64,000 bases of DNA from Pseudomonadota bacterium (GTDB taxonomy: Bacteria; Pseudomonadota; Alphaproteobacteria; Rhizobiales; Xanthobacteraceae), in contig JAEWHP010000002.1 in NCBI GenBank assembly GCA_023387735.1, forward strand, positions 62,001-126,000, given 5' to 3'. Under the pieces are notes generated by a model. It was not told the origin of the DNA. It searched no databases and saw only the letters and a program-made list of their open reading frames with translations. This document shows positions 28,545 through 36,601 of the stretch, piece by piece. A program made the translations under genes and the position numbers. Within the stretch, counting starts at the first letter, position 1. Every line of letters begins with the position of its first letter.

Positions 28545-28862
28545 TCACGCGTCTTTCTTGGCGGGCTTCTTCGCGGGTTTCTTGGCCGGCGCCGGCTTCC
28601 ACTCCGCCGCAGCGTATTTGATCGCCCGTGCGTAGCTGTCGGCGGTGTTCTCTGCCGAGTTCTGCAGCCGCTTGGCCGCGGCAGCGCCGTGCAGCATCGC
28701 GCTCTTGGCGAGATGCTTGAGCTGGTCCCTGGCATCCCTGTCCTTGGCTTTGTTGGCGCGGGCCAGGATCTGGTCGCGTCGCTTCTTCACGGCGGCCATC
28801 AGGCTCTTGTTCTGTGCCTTTGCGATTTGCCGAATGACGGCGTCGAGATCGGCTTCAGCCAT
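28545..28862 (-). CDS. Small Lys-rich protein of unknown function
   Basis: The 105-residue protein is helical and highly charged: MAEADLDAVIRQIAKAQNKS at the N-terminus and KPAPAKKPAKKPAKKDA at the C-terminus. The repeated KPAKK tail resembles histone-H1-like or HU-extension tails that bind nucleic acids, so DNA or RNA binding is a reasonable guess. There is no signal peptide or membrane helix. It lies 24 bases from the stop of the convergent serine hydrolase and 150 bases downstream of the azoline dehydrogenase on the same strand; whether it belongs to the peptide cluster is unclear. Confidence 0.6.
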   Translation of the reverse strand: MAEADLDAVIRQIAKAQNKSLMAAVKKRRDQILARANKAKDRDARDQLKHLAKSAMLHGAAAAKRLQNSAENTADSYARAIKYAAAEWKPAPAKKPAKKPAKKDA

Positions 28863-29013
28863 GATTGCTCACTGTTGCCGCGCCACGCCGTCCGCGATGT
28901 ACGGCGATCGGCGCGTCACGTTTGATGAAGGATGGATGCCATTGTGTCGCCGCGGCGCTTTCATTTCAAGCGCGTTTCTCCGGCGTCCACTTTTCGTGCC
29001 TGCGCCCCCTGTA

Positions 29014-30471
29014 CTAGCCAGGGATCGACTGCCCCTTGCCGCGTCCGAGCGCGAATTGCCCGACCGAACCCTCGACATGGAATTCGAGCCCGGTCATTTT
29101 GGCAAACAGGTCGATGTTGCCGGTGCCGATGGCGCACCCACCCAGGCCCATGTCGGTCGCCGTCAGGTAAAACGTCTGGATCATGGCGCCGACGTCCTTG
29201 AGGATCAGCGCGTAGGCAATCGAGCTGTACTTCCAGGAGATCCGCCCAAAGCGCGCGGCGATCGTGATCAACACCTGGGGCGGGCCAGTTGCATCCATCG
29301 CAAACTCGGCCGCCGCCGAAAGCGCCTGCAGTTGCTGGGCAGAGGCGTCGATCGCTACGAGCGCGTGGCCGCCCGCGTCATAGTGGTAGAAACCGCGCGC
29401 AAGTCCCTCGCAGTTGGAAACCGCCAGATACAATTCCAGCTCGTAGGCGCTGCCCGCCGACGGATAAGGCCTCGTGCTGTAGGTCAACGCGGGGTTGCCC
29501 TGGGGATTCGCCTCGCTGTTCCATTCCGAAAGCACCCGGGCAGCGCGGTCCAGGAACAGCGCCAGCTCGGCGAGCGTGACCGGATGCGCGTCATCGAAAT
29601 CCCTGATCGAATGGCGTTCGCGCAGCAGCGTTGCGAAGGGCGAGGTCGGCTCCGAGTTCGATATTTCGCGAAGATCAATCCTCCTGCCTGGCCAGCGTGG
29701 TCGCACCGCCGGTAGCGGTGAAACGACGCCGGCATAGGCGAAAGTGCTGCCAACCGGATCGGTATGGCGGCCCTCGGTGCTCCGCGTGTGAAACGCGAGA
29801 TCATGGAAATCCCAGAGAACCAGGTTGCCGTCGCCTTCATGTTCCCGAAGACCGTCGCCGCTTTTCGCATCGAGCTTGAGCAGGAACTGGCTGTCGCGCA
29901 GCAGTTCGAGCAGCTCGATGTCGAAGGCGGCCGCGTCGCGGCGTAGCCTGCTGATCTTGTGAGGCTGCGACAGCGCGGCCAACAGGGCTGCAATGGCGGG
30001 ATTGCCCATGCGGAACAGCGCGGCGGCCCGCGGCGACTCCAGCACCATCTCGTTGCCGCGCCGGTGCAGATAGGCAAAGCGCGACAGCACCACGGTGTCG
30101 CTCTCGCGGAGCTTTGCACGCCGCGGCCAGTACTCGGCGAGTTGGGGCTCGATGACCACGAGGTCCTGCCCGTCACGCGGAGATAACAGGCGATATTCGA
30201 GGAGTCGGTGCCGCGCCAGCCGATGTACCAGGGCATCGACTTCCCTCGCGATGGCGCTCTTGCCCGCAAAGGACGCAAGCGGTAGCCCCCCGGTCAGATT
30301 TTGCGCGCGATCGATCGCAGTCTTGCTCAATTGTCCGAGATTGATGGAATAGCCGTTCGCGAAGCCGCCGATGCTGCCGTCCGCCTGCACCTGCAGGGAC
30401 AAATGCCCGTTCAACCGGGCAGCGAGGACTGGCGCGATCTTCCTGGTCGGCCGTTTCCGGGGAGCGCGCAC
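29014..30471 (-). CDS. SagB-type azoline dehydrogenase of the TOMM cluster
   Basis: The 485-residue protein has a C-terminal FMN-dependent nitroreductase domain (about 275-480) of the SagB type, which oxidises thiazolines/oxazolines in a modified peptide to aromatic azoles. Family parts are RERHSIRDFDD, RPYPSAGSAYELELYL and ISWKYSSIAYALILKDVG, with an adjacent Lys-Tyr pair at about 414-415 of the kind needed in azoline dehydrogenases. The last part, DMGLGGCAIG, is also typical. The N-terminal about 270 residues are less conserved, with a likely leader-contact or dimerisation role. It begins 10 bases after the YcaO gene, so the two form an operon. ATG at 30471. Confidence 0.9.
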   Translation of the reverse strand: MRAPRKRPTRKIAPVLAARLNGHLSLQVQADGSIGGFANGYSINLGQLSKTAIDRAQNLTGGLPLASFAGKSAIAREVDALVHRLARHRLLEYRLLSPRDGQDLVVIEPQLAEYWPRRAKLRESDTVVLSRFAYLHRRGNEMVLESPRAAALFRMGNPAIAALLAALSQPHKISRLRRDAAAFDIELLELLRDSQFLLKLDAKSGDGLREHEGDGNLVLWDFHDLAFHTRSTEGRHTDPVGSTFAYAGVVSPLPAVRPRWPGRRIDLREISNSEPTSPFATLLRERHSIRDFDDAHPVTLAELALFLDRAARVLSEWNSEANPQGNPALTYSTRPYPSAGSAYELELYLAVSNCEGLARGFYHYDAGGHALVAIDASAQQLQALSAAAEFAMDATGPPQVLITIAARFGRISWKYSSIAYALILKDVGAMIQTFYLTATDMGLGGCAIGTGNIDLFAKMTGLEFHVEGSVGQFALGRGKGQSIPG

Positions 30472-30481
30472 GGCCGGCCTT

Positions 30482-32728
30482 TCAGGTGTGCGGCAGGAAC
30501 GGCGTGAGTTCGCTTTCCGGCCGCGGCCGATCCAGCAACCCGAGCTTCACGGGAACATCGTAAAGCCGGCCCGGCGCAAAGCGGCGATAGAAATGCCGCA
30601 GGCCCGGAACGAGCACGCGAACGACAGGGACCTCAACGTCGGGCCGCGTCTGGTCGAGCACGAGGAAATCATAGCCGGCCCGCGTGGCGATCTCGACACA
30701 GGCATTGACCTGGTCGCGCGTGTTGTCGTGGACCTCGAGGCCGGGCGCCGGCGGCGGGATCGGGTTTTCGTCCGGAAGCAGGAACGGATGATCTTCCAGG
30801 CGCAGCGGATTGATGCCGTCGAGCGACGGCTTCTCGCCGCTGCCGCCACCCATCATGCCGATCGACATGAACTGGGTCAGCTCGGTGAGCGACCGCAGCA
30901 GGGCGATACGGCGATCGAAGTGCGCGCCGGATCCGAACTCGATGTTCTCGTGGCCGTTCTGCATCCAGTGCATGACCGACACGTAGGTGGGAATGCCGAG
31001 ATCGCTGGTGACGTCGAGCACCCACAGCCGTCGCCCGGCATTTGCAAACTGCGTTTGCAGATCGCGAACATAGGAATCGTCGAATTGCGAGAGGTCGAGC
31101 TCGGCCCGCTGCAGGCGGTTGTACCACCAGATGGCGTAGGCATCGCGCTCGACCAGCTCGAGAAAGCCCTGCACGATGGCTTCCTCGCGGGTGTTGCCGG
31201 CCGCGCAACCGTTGGAGTCGGTGTGGAAGCCGCCGTAGAAGAAGTAGAGCAGGCCGGTCGGAAGGTGCTTGAAGCGCTTGTCGCGCAGCGACCAGACCGG
31301 CGACCATTCGGTCTTGGTCGAGGGATCGAGCGGCTCAGGAACCGGATGAGAGTCGTCCGGCGACTCGGTCAGCCTGTTCTGAAACTGAGCTTCGCTGAAC
31401 AGCTGGACGTCGTTGGGATGGATGGCGTCCCCAGGATCGAAATCGGTGAAGCGGCGTGCCGTCCTGATCTCGTCACCCTGGAAAATGCCGGAATAGCGCT
31501 CGATGGATTCCATCAGCGCGCTGGCCTCGCCCTGCTCGGCGGTGGAGCCCTTGCCAAAACTGCCGCCGCTCAGCCCGGACCTGAGCTGATCGACGCTTTG
31601 CGCCGGCGCAGAGAAATTGTGATGGGCGAAAAAATTGGTGTTCATCGGCAGATCGACCTCGATCCGCTCGAGTCGCGAAACAACGCCGGTCAGCGGGCTC
31701 ACATGCCTGCGGAAACGCGCCACGGTGGCCCGGGACGTCACGGTGCGATAGCCGCCGCTGGTCATGATGAGCTTGCTGCCCGCGGCGATATCGATCGGCG
31801 CCGCCGCGCGGCGCGGGCTCTTCAGTTTCTTGCTGCCGCAGGTGTGGCATTGCGGGCGTCGCGCGACAAAGTGCTTGGCCACGACCGAGCCGGTCAGATC
31901 GAGGCTCGCAATGTGATCGCGCAGATCGGTGCGAAAGCCCGAGGCAATGGCTTTCGCGATTTCGACGGCGGCGAAATGAATGGCGCTTTGTCCGACGCTC
32001 TCATTGACCAGCGGCGATACGGCGACCGGCAGAACCTGTCCGCGGTCGAGAAACCCCTTGATCTCGCGGTTGCGGATCATGCGATCGAACAGGCAATTCC
32101 AGCAGGCGCTTTCACCCGTCTTGAACACGGGGCCCACCAGCGGAAACACGCCGGACGTTTGCACCAGCAGCCACGGCGTTTTGTCCTTCACGCGCTCCTG
32201 GTTCATCTCGGCCAGCCGCCGGTCGAGATAGTCGTTCACCAGCGTGATCGTGAGTTTTGGCGAACGCTTGGCGATCTGAACGCCGAGTTTGCTCAAGGCG
32301 CCGGCAAGTTCTTTGGCGCCTTTGACGTCGATTGCTTCGACCCGCACGGGGCAATCGCGGAGATTCTGTTCCGCGACGTCGAGCGGTAATCCCAGACTGG
32401 CCCAATAGCCCGCGACGGCGCCATCGAACGCGTTCGACGCTCCCGCAACGACGTAGCGGCGCTCCAGCAGTCGCCTGATCGCTTCCTCGATCTTGTCGGT
32501 CGGAAAGTTCTTCGAAAGCCGGCGAACGATCTCCGGCGCGGATTTTCCATTTTGCCCGATCGCAGTGGCGACCGCACAGTACAATTCGCCATGCAGGAAG
32601 AATTTCCGGTTCTCGGAATAGAGGCAGACGACACCGGGAGGAAGCACGTAGGCGGTGAAGTTCGGCGCGAATCGCAAAACCTCCTTGCGGGTCTTGCTGG
32701 TAGCGCGGCGCTTGCGATTGGCTGTCAT
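30482..32728 (-). CDS. Fused TOMM cyclodehydratase: leader-binding, E1-like and YcaO domains
   Basis: The 748-residue protein joins the C and D proteins of azole-peptide synthesis. Residues about 15-95 look like a PqqD/RRE-type winged helix that holds the precursor leader. Residues about 100-310 are E1-like, with a four-Cys zinc site made by CWNC (209-212) and CHTC (294-297). Residues about 340-748 are YcaO, with nucleotide-binding parts GKGSTAEQGEASALMESIER (392-411) and REEAIVQGFLELVERDA (514-530). The C-terminus is Pro-rich (DRPRPESELTPFLP). YcaO uses ATP to cyclise Cys, Ser or Thr onto the preceding carbonyl. The precursor gene lies 248 bases upstream. Confidence 0.93.
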   Translation of the reverse strand: MTANRKRRATSKTRKEVLRFAPNFTAYVLPPGVVCLYSENRKFFLHGELYCAVATAIGQNGKSAPEIVRRLSKNFPTDKIEEAIRRLLERRYVVAGASNAFDGAVAGYWASLGLPLDVAEQNLRDCPVRVEAIDVKGAKELAGALSKLGVQIAKRSPKLTITLVNDYLDRRLAEMNQERVKDKTPWLLVQTSGVFPLVGPVFKTGESACWNCLFDRMIRNREIKGFLDRGQVLPVAVSPLVNESVGQSAIHFAAVEIAKAIASGFRTDLRDHIASLDLTGSVVAKHFVARRPQCHTCGSKKLKSPRRAAAPIDIAAGSKLIMTSGGYRTVTSRATVARFRRHVSPLTGVVSRLERIEVDLPMNTNFFAHHNFSAPAQSVDQLRSGLSGGSFGKGSTAEQGEASALMESIERYSGIFQGDEIRTARRFTDFDPGDAIHPNDVQLFSEAQFQNRLTESPDDSHPVPEPLDPSTKTEWSPVWSLRDKRFKHLPTGLLYFFYGGFHTDSNGCAAGNTREEAIVQGFLELVERDAYAIWWYNRLQRAELDLSQFDDSYVRDLQTQFANAGRRLWVLDVTSDLGIPTYVSVMHWMQNGHENIEFGSGAHFDRRIALLRSLTELTQFMSIGMMGGGSGEKPSLDGINPLRLEDHPFLLPDENPIPPPAPGLEVHDNTRDQVNACVEIATRAGYDFLVLDQTRPDVEVPVVRVLVPGLRHFYRRFAPGRLYDVPVKLGLLDRPRPESELTPFLPHT

Positions 32729-32903
32729 TGGCTCGGCACGCGGATCCTGTCGCCTGTCAATTCAGATCGCCAGAGCAGGCGAACCGTTTCTCGCAGGACA
32801 CGTTCGCCCGCGAAGACAGGAATTGTTCGATCGAGTGGAACACACCCGCTTTTCACCGGCAAGCCGTCCACGCAGGCAGGCGCACGCTACAATGAAACAA
32901 GAT

Positions 32904-32934
32904 ATTGGCCGGGTCGATCCCGAACCCGGCCAAT
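32904..32934 (-). terminator. Perfect hairpin between the precursor gene and the cyclodehydratase gene
   Basis: ATTGGCCGGGT and ACCCGGCCAAT form an 11-bp perfect stem around a 9-base loop, 43 bases after the precursor stop. The following minus-strand bases (ATCTTGTTTCATT) are only partly T-rich. It probably works as a partial terminator or RNA-stability element, letting the peptide mRNA exceed the enzyme mRNA, as is common in RiPP operons. The remaining gap to 32729 has no gene. Confidence 0.65.
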
Positions 32935-32976
32935 GAAATCGAGGCGTATCGATACAAGATCAGCAGGCCTCGCCGC

Positions 32977-33477
32977 CTAGCACCAGCGGCACCGGCCCCA
33001 GGATGCACAACAACCCGCACACCCTATACCTATTCCTATGCCCGGCACGCCTACGCCGATCCAGCCGACGCCGCAGCCGCCACAACCACCGCAGCCGACG
33101 CCGCACCGGCAGGCCCTGCAGCCCGCGCAGCCTCGACAGCCGCCGCATCCGTGGAAACCACCGCATCCCCGCACGGCGCATCCGCGGCAGCCGCCGCACC
33201 TGCCACATCCGCGCTGGGCCAGCTGCACGCCGGCGAGTGCATTCTCTTCATCGTCGAAAAGCTGGAAGGTCGCGAGACTGACGTCGGAGAGCTCTTCTTC
33301 GCCGAGCGTGATCATCATGCCAGGAATGAAGTTCTGGCCTTTTTGCACGTCACCAGTCGGCACGGCCGCGGCGTACGCACTTCCTGCTGCTGAAAAAGTC
33401 AGTCCGGCAACGCCTAACGCCGGTACGGCGGCTTTGGTTACGCGCTTCTTTTTCGAAGCTTGCTTCACCCGCGGCAT
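32977..33477 (-). CDS. TOMM (azole-modified) precursor peptide, Cys/Gly-rich core
   Basis: This is the substrate of the two enzymes downstream. I place the start at the ATG at 33477 because GGAGG lies 8 bases upstream of it; an ATG six codons earlier (33495) has no ribosome site. The 166-residue product has a leader (1-90) without any Cys: a basic start (KQASKKKR), a hydrophobic signal-peptide-like run (about 15-37, ending SAYA) and an acidic recognition-like segment (LGEEELSDVSLATFQLFDDE). The core (91-166) has 19 Cys in 76 residues, mostly as CGGC and CRGC spacing, a Cys-free Gly/Val/Ile stretch, and the end WGRCRWC. The core GC and repeats are extreme compared with its neighbours. Confidence 0.88.
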   Translation of the reverse strand: MPRVKQASKKKRVTKAAVPALGVAGLTFSAAGSAYAAAVPTGDVQKGQNFIPGMMITLGEEELSDVSLATFQLFDDEENALAGVQLAQRGCGRCGGCRGCAVRGCGGFHGCGGCRGCAGCRACRCGVGCGGCGGCGVGWIGVGVPGIGIGIGCAGCCASWGRCRWC

Positions 33478-33564
33478 GGTCGCATCCTCCGACATGTTAC
33501 AAGAAGGATATCCGTAGGTCCGATCCTACGCTGACCAAACAAGGCAGGCAAGATTCATGCGCAC

Positions 33565-33630
33565 ACGAAAATGTAACGGCGCACGGTCAGATTGCATTCA
33601 TCTTGATGAACGTGATCGCCACATTTTCGT
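33565..33630. promoter_or_regulatory. Nested inverted repeats between the precursor gene and the divergent VOC gene
   Basis: ACGAAAATGT (33565-33574) and ACATTTTCGT (33621-33630) are perfect inverted repeats 46 bases apart. Between them lies TTCATC-TT-GATGAA (33597-33610), a second perfect palindrome. The span is 88-153 bases upstream of the precursor start and about 90-155 bases upstream of the VOC start, so it could be a regulator site for either gene or a leader fold. The rest of 33496-33718 shows no gene. Confidence 0.55.
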
Positions 33631-33718
33631 CCAACGCAGCGATGGCCCGTCGCACAAGTCGCGTCGCGAGCGACTTGGTGCAGTGCGCAATCGTTCCCGG
33701 GCCTGAACGGAGAATCGC

Positions 33719-34588
33719 TTGATTGCCCAGCCCGCACGCTTCGCCTGGTACGAGCTCCTGACCACGGATGTCGCTGCGGCAAGCGCCTTTTACGGCAAGG
33801 TCGTCGGCTGGGGCGCGAAGGATGCCTCTACCCCGGAATTGGCTTACACGGTGGTGTCTGCGGGCGATGTTCCGTTGGGCGGGCTCATGGAGCTTCCGGA
33901 AGAGGGACGGCGATTGGGAGCCACGCCGAGATGGCTCGGTTACGTCGCCGTCAACGGCATCGATGCGACGGCCGGTCAGATCGCGCTTCGTGGCGGGGCT
34001 GTCCTGCTGCCGCCGACGGACAGCAATATCGGCCGCGTCTCAGTGGTTGCCGATCCGCAAAAAGCGACCTTCGCACTGGTGGACGGACTGACTTATGGCC
34101 GACAACAACCCGGCTCGCTGGACGAGTTGGGGCACGTGGGCTGGCACGAGTTGCTGGCGCAGGACCGCAACAAGATCTTCGATTTCTATCGTGAGCTTTT
34201 CGGCTGGCAGAAGGACGCCGGTGAAGCCGATCCGTCAGATTATTATCATCTGTTCGCGTCGGCCGGACAGACGATCGGCGGCATGCTCACCAAGCTTCCG
34301 AGCGTGCCGCAGCCGTGCTGGCTCTATTACTTTAACGTCGACGACATCAACGCGGCGGCTGAGCGCGTCAATGCCGGCGGCGGCCGCATGCTGCAAGGTC
34401 CGATCGAACTGTCCGACAATTGCTGGATCGCGCGATGCGTCGATCCCCAGGGAGCTCTGTTCGCGCTGCAGGGGGCACGAGGTGAGAGAAACGCCGAGCG
34501 CCCTTCCAAGGCGGAAGTCGCCTGGTCATCCAGGTGGGGTGGTTTTGCTTCGCAGGGCAGGATGATGGTGCCGAAGCCGAAGCGTTAG
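33719..34588 (+). CDS. Two-domain VOC family protein
   Basis: The 289-residue protein has two VOC repeats: one begins FAWYELLTTDVAAASAFYGKVVGW (about 8-31) and the second VGWHELLAQDRNKIFDFYRELFGW (about 140-163). This is the layout of the glyoxalase-like proteins often annotated as hydroxylases in Streptomyces and rhizobia. The start is TTG at 33719, with GGAG 7 bases upstream. It is divergent from the TOMM precursor and shares its regulatory gap. VOC proteins can bind or sequester thiazole-type antibiotics (bleomycin-resistance style), so a self-protection role is possible, but this is only a hypothesis. Confidence 0.85.
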   Translation: MIAQPARFAWYELLTTDVAAASAFYGKVVGWGAKDASTPELAYTVVSAGDVPLGGLMELPEEGRRLGATPRWLGYVAVNGIDATAGQIALRGGAVLLPPTDSNIGRVSVVADPQKATFALVDGLTYGRQQPGSLDELGHVGWHELLAQDRNKIFDFYRELFGWQKDAGEADPSDYYHLFASAGQTIGGMLTKLPSVPQPCWLYYFNVDDINAAAERVNAGGGRMLQGPIELSDNCWIARCVDPQGALFALQGARGERNAERPSKAEVAWSSRWGGFASQGRMMVPKPKR

Positions 34589-34805
34589 TGGGGACGGTCT
34601 CAGTGCTTGGCGGCGAGTCCAATCGTACTGGCGCGCCACGGCCGATGAAGATGGGCACTACTGCTTCGCCGTGGCGCTATGATGTTGCGGCCCACGACAC
34701 GCTTCAATGGGCTAATCTGCGACGGCCTCCGATCTTGCGCGCTTTATCGTCGGCTGTGTGCTCAGTTCGAAAGGTATTCTTGTTCGAGCCATTGGCGCGA
34801 TTTGG

Positions 34806-35597
34806 TCAGTCAATCCCGAATAACCGGCGTTGCGCCTGATTCACCGCAGAACGATCAACGCCGTCTTCTCTTTTCGCGCGATAATAGGTTTTGTACCGCT
34901 CAAGCTGGTAGAACAGCGTTCCGTGAATCCCGAGGGCATCCTGCTTCCGGATCGGTCGCTCCCATATTCGGCCAAGAGCGGATTCGACCTGCTCCTGCTG
35001 TGGTAAAAGCGCCAAATCCTCAGCATATTGGATATCCTGTCGCGGTTCAGGAAACAGCATCGCAAACTCTTCCTCGGTCGCTTGGAAGATGCTGAAAGTA
35101 CAGTTCAAGGCTCCATCAATAACCTGAATGTTTTTCATTCCGCCTCCCGCTTGGGAGTCCGCGAAGCATTCAATGCCGAAGTCCAGTTCGAAGTCGGTCA
35201 GCCTTGCCAGAATGGCCTGCGGGATTTCGTCGCCGAAGTACCCGTCCCCGAGGAACTGGACGATTAAACAGGCCTTTCCGCCTGTCGATCTCAGTTCTTT
35301 GAGAAATGCCTTGTGCGGTTCAATGCAGTCGATCAACTCCGCAATCTTGCCGGCAAACCATTGGTCTGGGGTTTCGTGACGGCGGCTATATCTCCATCGC
35401 GTGTCTTGGTACGTGCCTGACAGCGGCGTGCCTTTTGGCGTCTTCCTTTGGTCTCCGACACGATGTGCAAACTGTGCGTCCAATCCAAGTGCGGCGCTAA
35501 TTTTCTGAGGATCCAGGGTCGGATGAACGATGAGCAACTCAACGTCGAACCGCTTCGACGTATTTGCCTCGGCATTGGTTTCGTCATGCTCCTTCAA
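34806..35597 (-). CDS. DUF4279 domain protein
   Basis: The 263-residue protein has an N-terminal DUF4279 region (about 15-155): FDVELLIVHPTLDPQKISAALG, a Trp-containing RWRYSRRHETPDQWF, a helix and FELDFGIECF. The C-terminal 100 residues (QQEQVESALGRIWERPIRKQ...) are unfamiliar. The TTG start at 35597 has a GGAGG site 6 bases upstream. Codon use is less GC-rich than in the flanking genes, which fits recent arrival with the island. DUF4279 proteins often sit in polymorphic-toxin immunity loci, but no toxin is seen here. Confidence 0.75.
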   Translation of the reverse strand: MKEHDETNAEANTSKRFDVELLIVHPTLDPQKISAALGLDAQFAHRVGDQRKTPKGTPLSGTYQDTRWRYSRRHETPDQWFAGKIAELIDCIEPHKAFLKELRSTGGKACLIVQFLGDGYFGDEIPQAILARLTDFELDFGIECFADSQAGGGMKNIQVIDGALNCTFSIFQATEEEFAMLFPEPRQDIQYAEDLALLPQQEQVESALGRIWERPIRKQDALGIHGTLFYQLERYKTYYRAKREDGVDRSAVNQAQRRLFGID

Positions 35598-35919
35598 CCT
35601 AAACCTCCGCTATCGCTGAGTCCGCGCGGCAATCGTCGTGCCATCGCTGGTTCAAATTCACCATCGGCGCCCCCGAGTCCGGCCCAATAGGAGACCGCAT
35701 GGGGAGCTAGTTTCGGACGGCAGGATAAAAGCTGCAAGGTGCGGCCGGTCGGATCATAAGCATTTTCAAACATGATACGAGCGTTATGCTGAATCGCGAA
35801 AAGTTGCATTTTCAGCGAAGTTCGCAATTCCATTCAGGAAACGACACCTTGCGCGGCCTCGCCTCGGCGTCGGTCGAAATGCGCGCGCAGCGCTGGTTCG
35901 GAGCGACATCGAAAATCTC
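35598..35919. other. Intergenic stretch in the island
   Basis: About 320 bases between the DUF4279 start and the stop of the next minus-strand ORF. Short ORFs occur but have no ribosome sites or recognisable content. I see no repeat or RNA gene. Confidence 0.5.
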
Positions 35920-36324
35920 TTAAAGACGGCCCTTTTGTTCTCTTTCGCTCGTCCGCAAGCCGTCCGCGATCGAATAGAGCCGTTCGAGCTCAGCCTTTGG
36001 TATCGGTCGCTTGCGCGGGCCCCCCAATATCCGAGCACACTCACGCCGCGCGTTCTCCATGTGCTCATCTTGATAGTGCTGGACAACGAAACGATGCCAC
36101 TCGATGGCGGTGACCCGGTCGGTCGCGGCATACTCGATGAAGGTAGCCAATAGCGATTGGCGTAGTAGGTCTTTCCATGAGTCGAACCTCTTCGGCGCAG
36201 CGCTCGTAGCGTAGCACAAGGCGTTAAATGGGCTTGCAGCCGAATCCCTCAGTTGCCCTCTTAACCTATAGAACGATTTCGGCCTCGCCGATAAAGCGCC
36301 CTTCCCAGAGATAAAAGCGCTCAC
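35920..36324 (-). CDS. Unknown protein in the tRNA-Arg island
   Basis: The 134-residue ORF has a plausible helical, charged part (RFDSWKDLLRQSLLATFIEY, EWHRFVVQHYQDEHMENARR) and ends SIADGLRTSEREQKGRL. The GTG at 36324 overlaps the upstream gene by 59 bases and lacks a good ribosome site, so the true start may be further in. I do not recognise a family. GC content is lower than in the core genes, as for its neighbours. Confidence 0.5.
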   Translation of the reverse strand: MSAFISGKGALSARPKSFYRLRGQLRDSAASPFNALCYATSAAPKRFDSWKDLLRQSLLATFIEYAATDRVTAIEWHRFVVQHYQDEHMENARRECARILGGPRKRPIPKAELERLYSIADGLRTSEREQKGRL

Positions 36325-36589
36325 ATGATCTGAGCGCTAGAACTGCCTCCGCGCCAGATAAGAACACGAAACCAAGCCGCCGCCGCTCGCCTGGGGTCAT
36401 CTCGCTTTGGAGCAACGGGTAGCCGTCCCAACCTTCTTCAAGTCTGTCATCTTTGCTGCACGGGCAACCCCAACCGAGGGTTATCGCACCTTTCCGTCCT
36501 CCTGCTTCGGTCGGGTATAGGTACAGGTCAACAACGAGGTCAGGCAATCGAAGCGCGAGGCGTTCTCGCAATGTGGTCTCGCGTGTCAT
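36266..36589 (-). CDS. Unknown small protein in the tRNA-Arg island
   Basis: The 107-residue protein starts MTRETTLRERLALRLPDLVV and contains LYLYPTEAGGRKGAITLGWG, two Cys in GCPCSK, and a C-terminal half ending LWEGRFIGEAEIVL. The ATG at 36589 has GGGAG 6 bases upstream, so it is preferred over the in-frame TTG at 36601. It has no signal peptide and no recognised domain. The regular alternation of hydrophobic and charged residues suggests it is a real protein. Confidence 0.6.
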   Translation of the reverse strand: MTRETTLRERLALRLPDLVVDLYLYPTEAGGRKGAITLGWGCPCSKDDRLEEGWDGYPLLQSEMTPGERRRLGFVFLSGAEAVLALRSCERFYLWEGRFIGEAEIVL

Positions 36590-36601
36590 AGGCGCTCCCA
36601 A

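Noticed and set aside
33038..33477. Keratin- or metallothionein-like structural protein as an explanation for the Cys-rich ORF
   Set aside because: The adjacent YcaO fusion and SagB-type dehydrogenase, and the Cys-free acidic leader, make a modified-peptide precursor much more likely.
33003..33517. Plus-strand Pro/Ala/Arg-rich ORFs opposite the precursor peptide
   Set aside because: They are antisense reads of the Cys/Gly-rich core; the minus frame has a ribosome site, a leader and matching modification enzymes.
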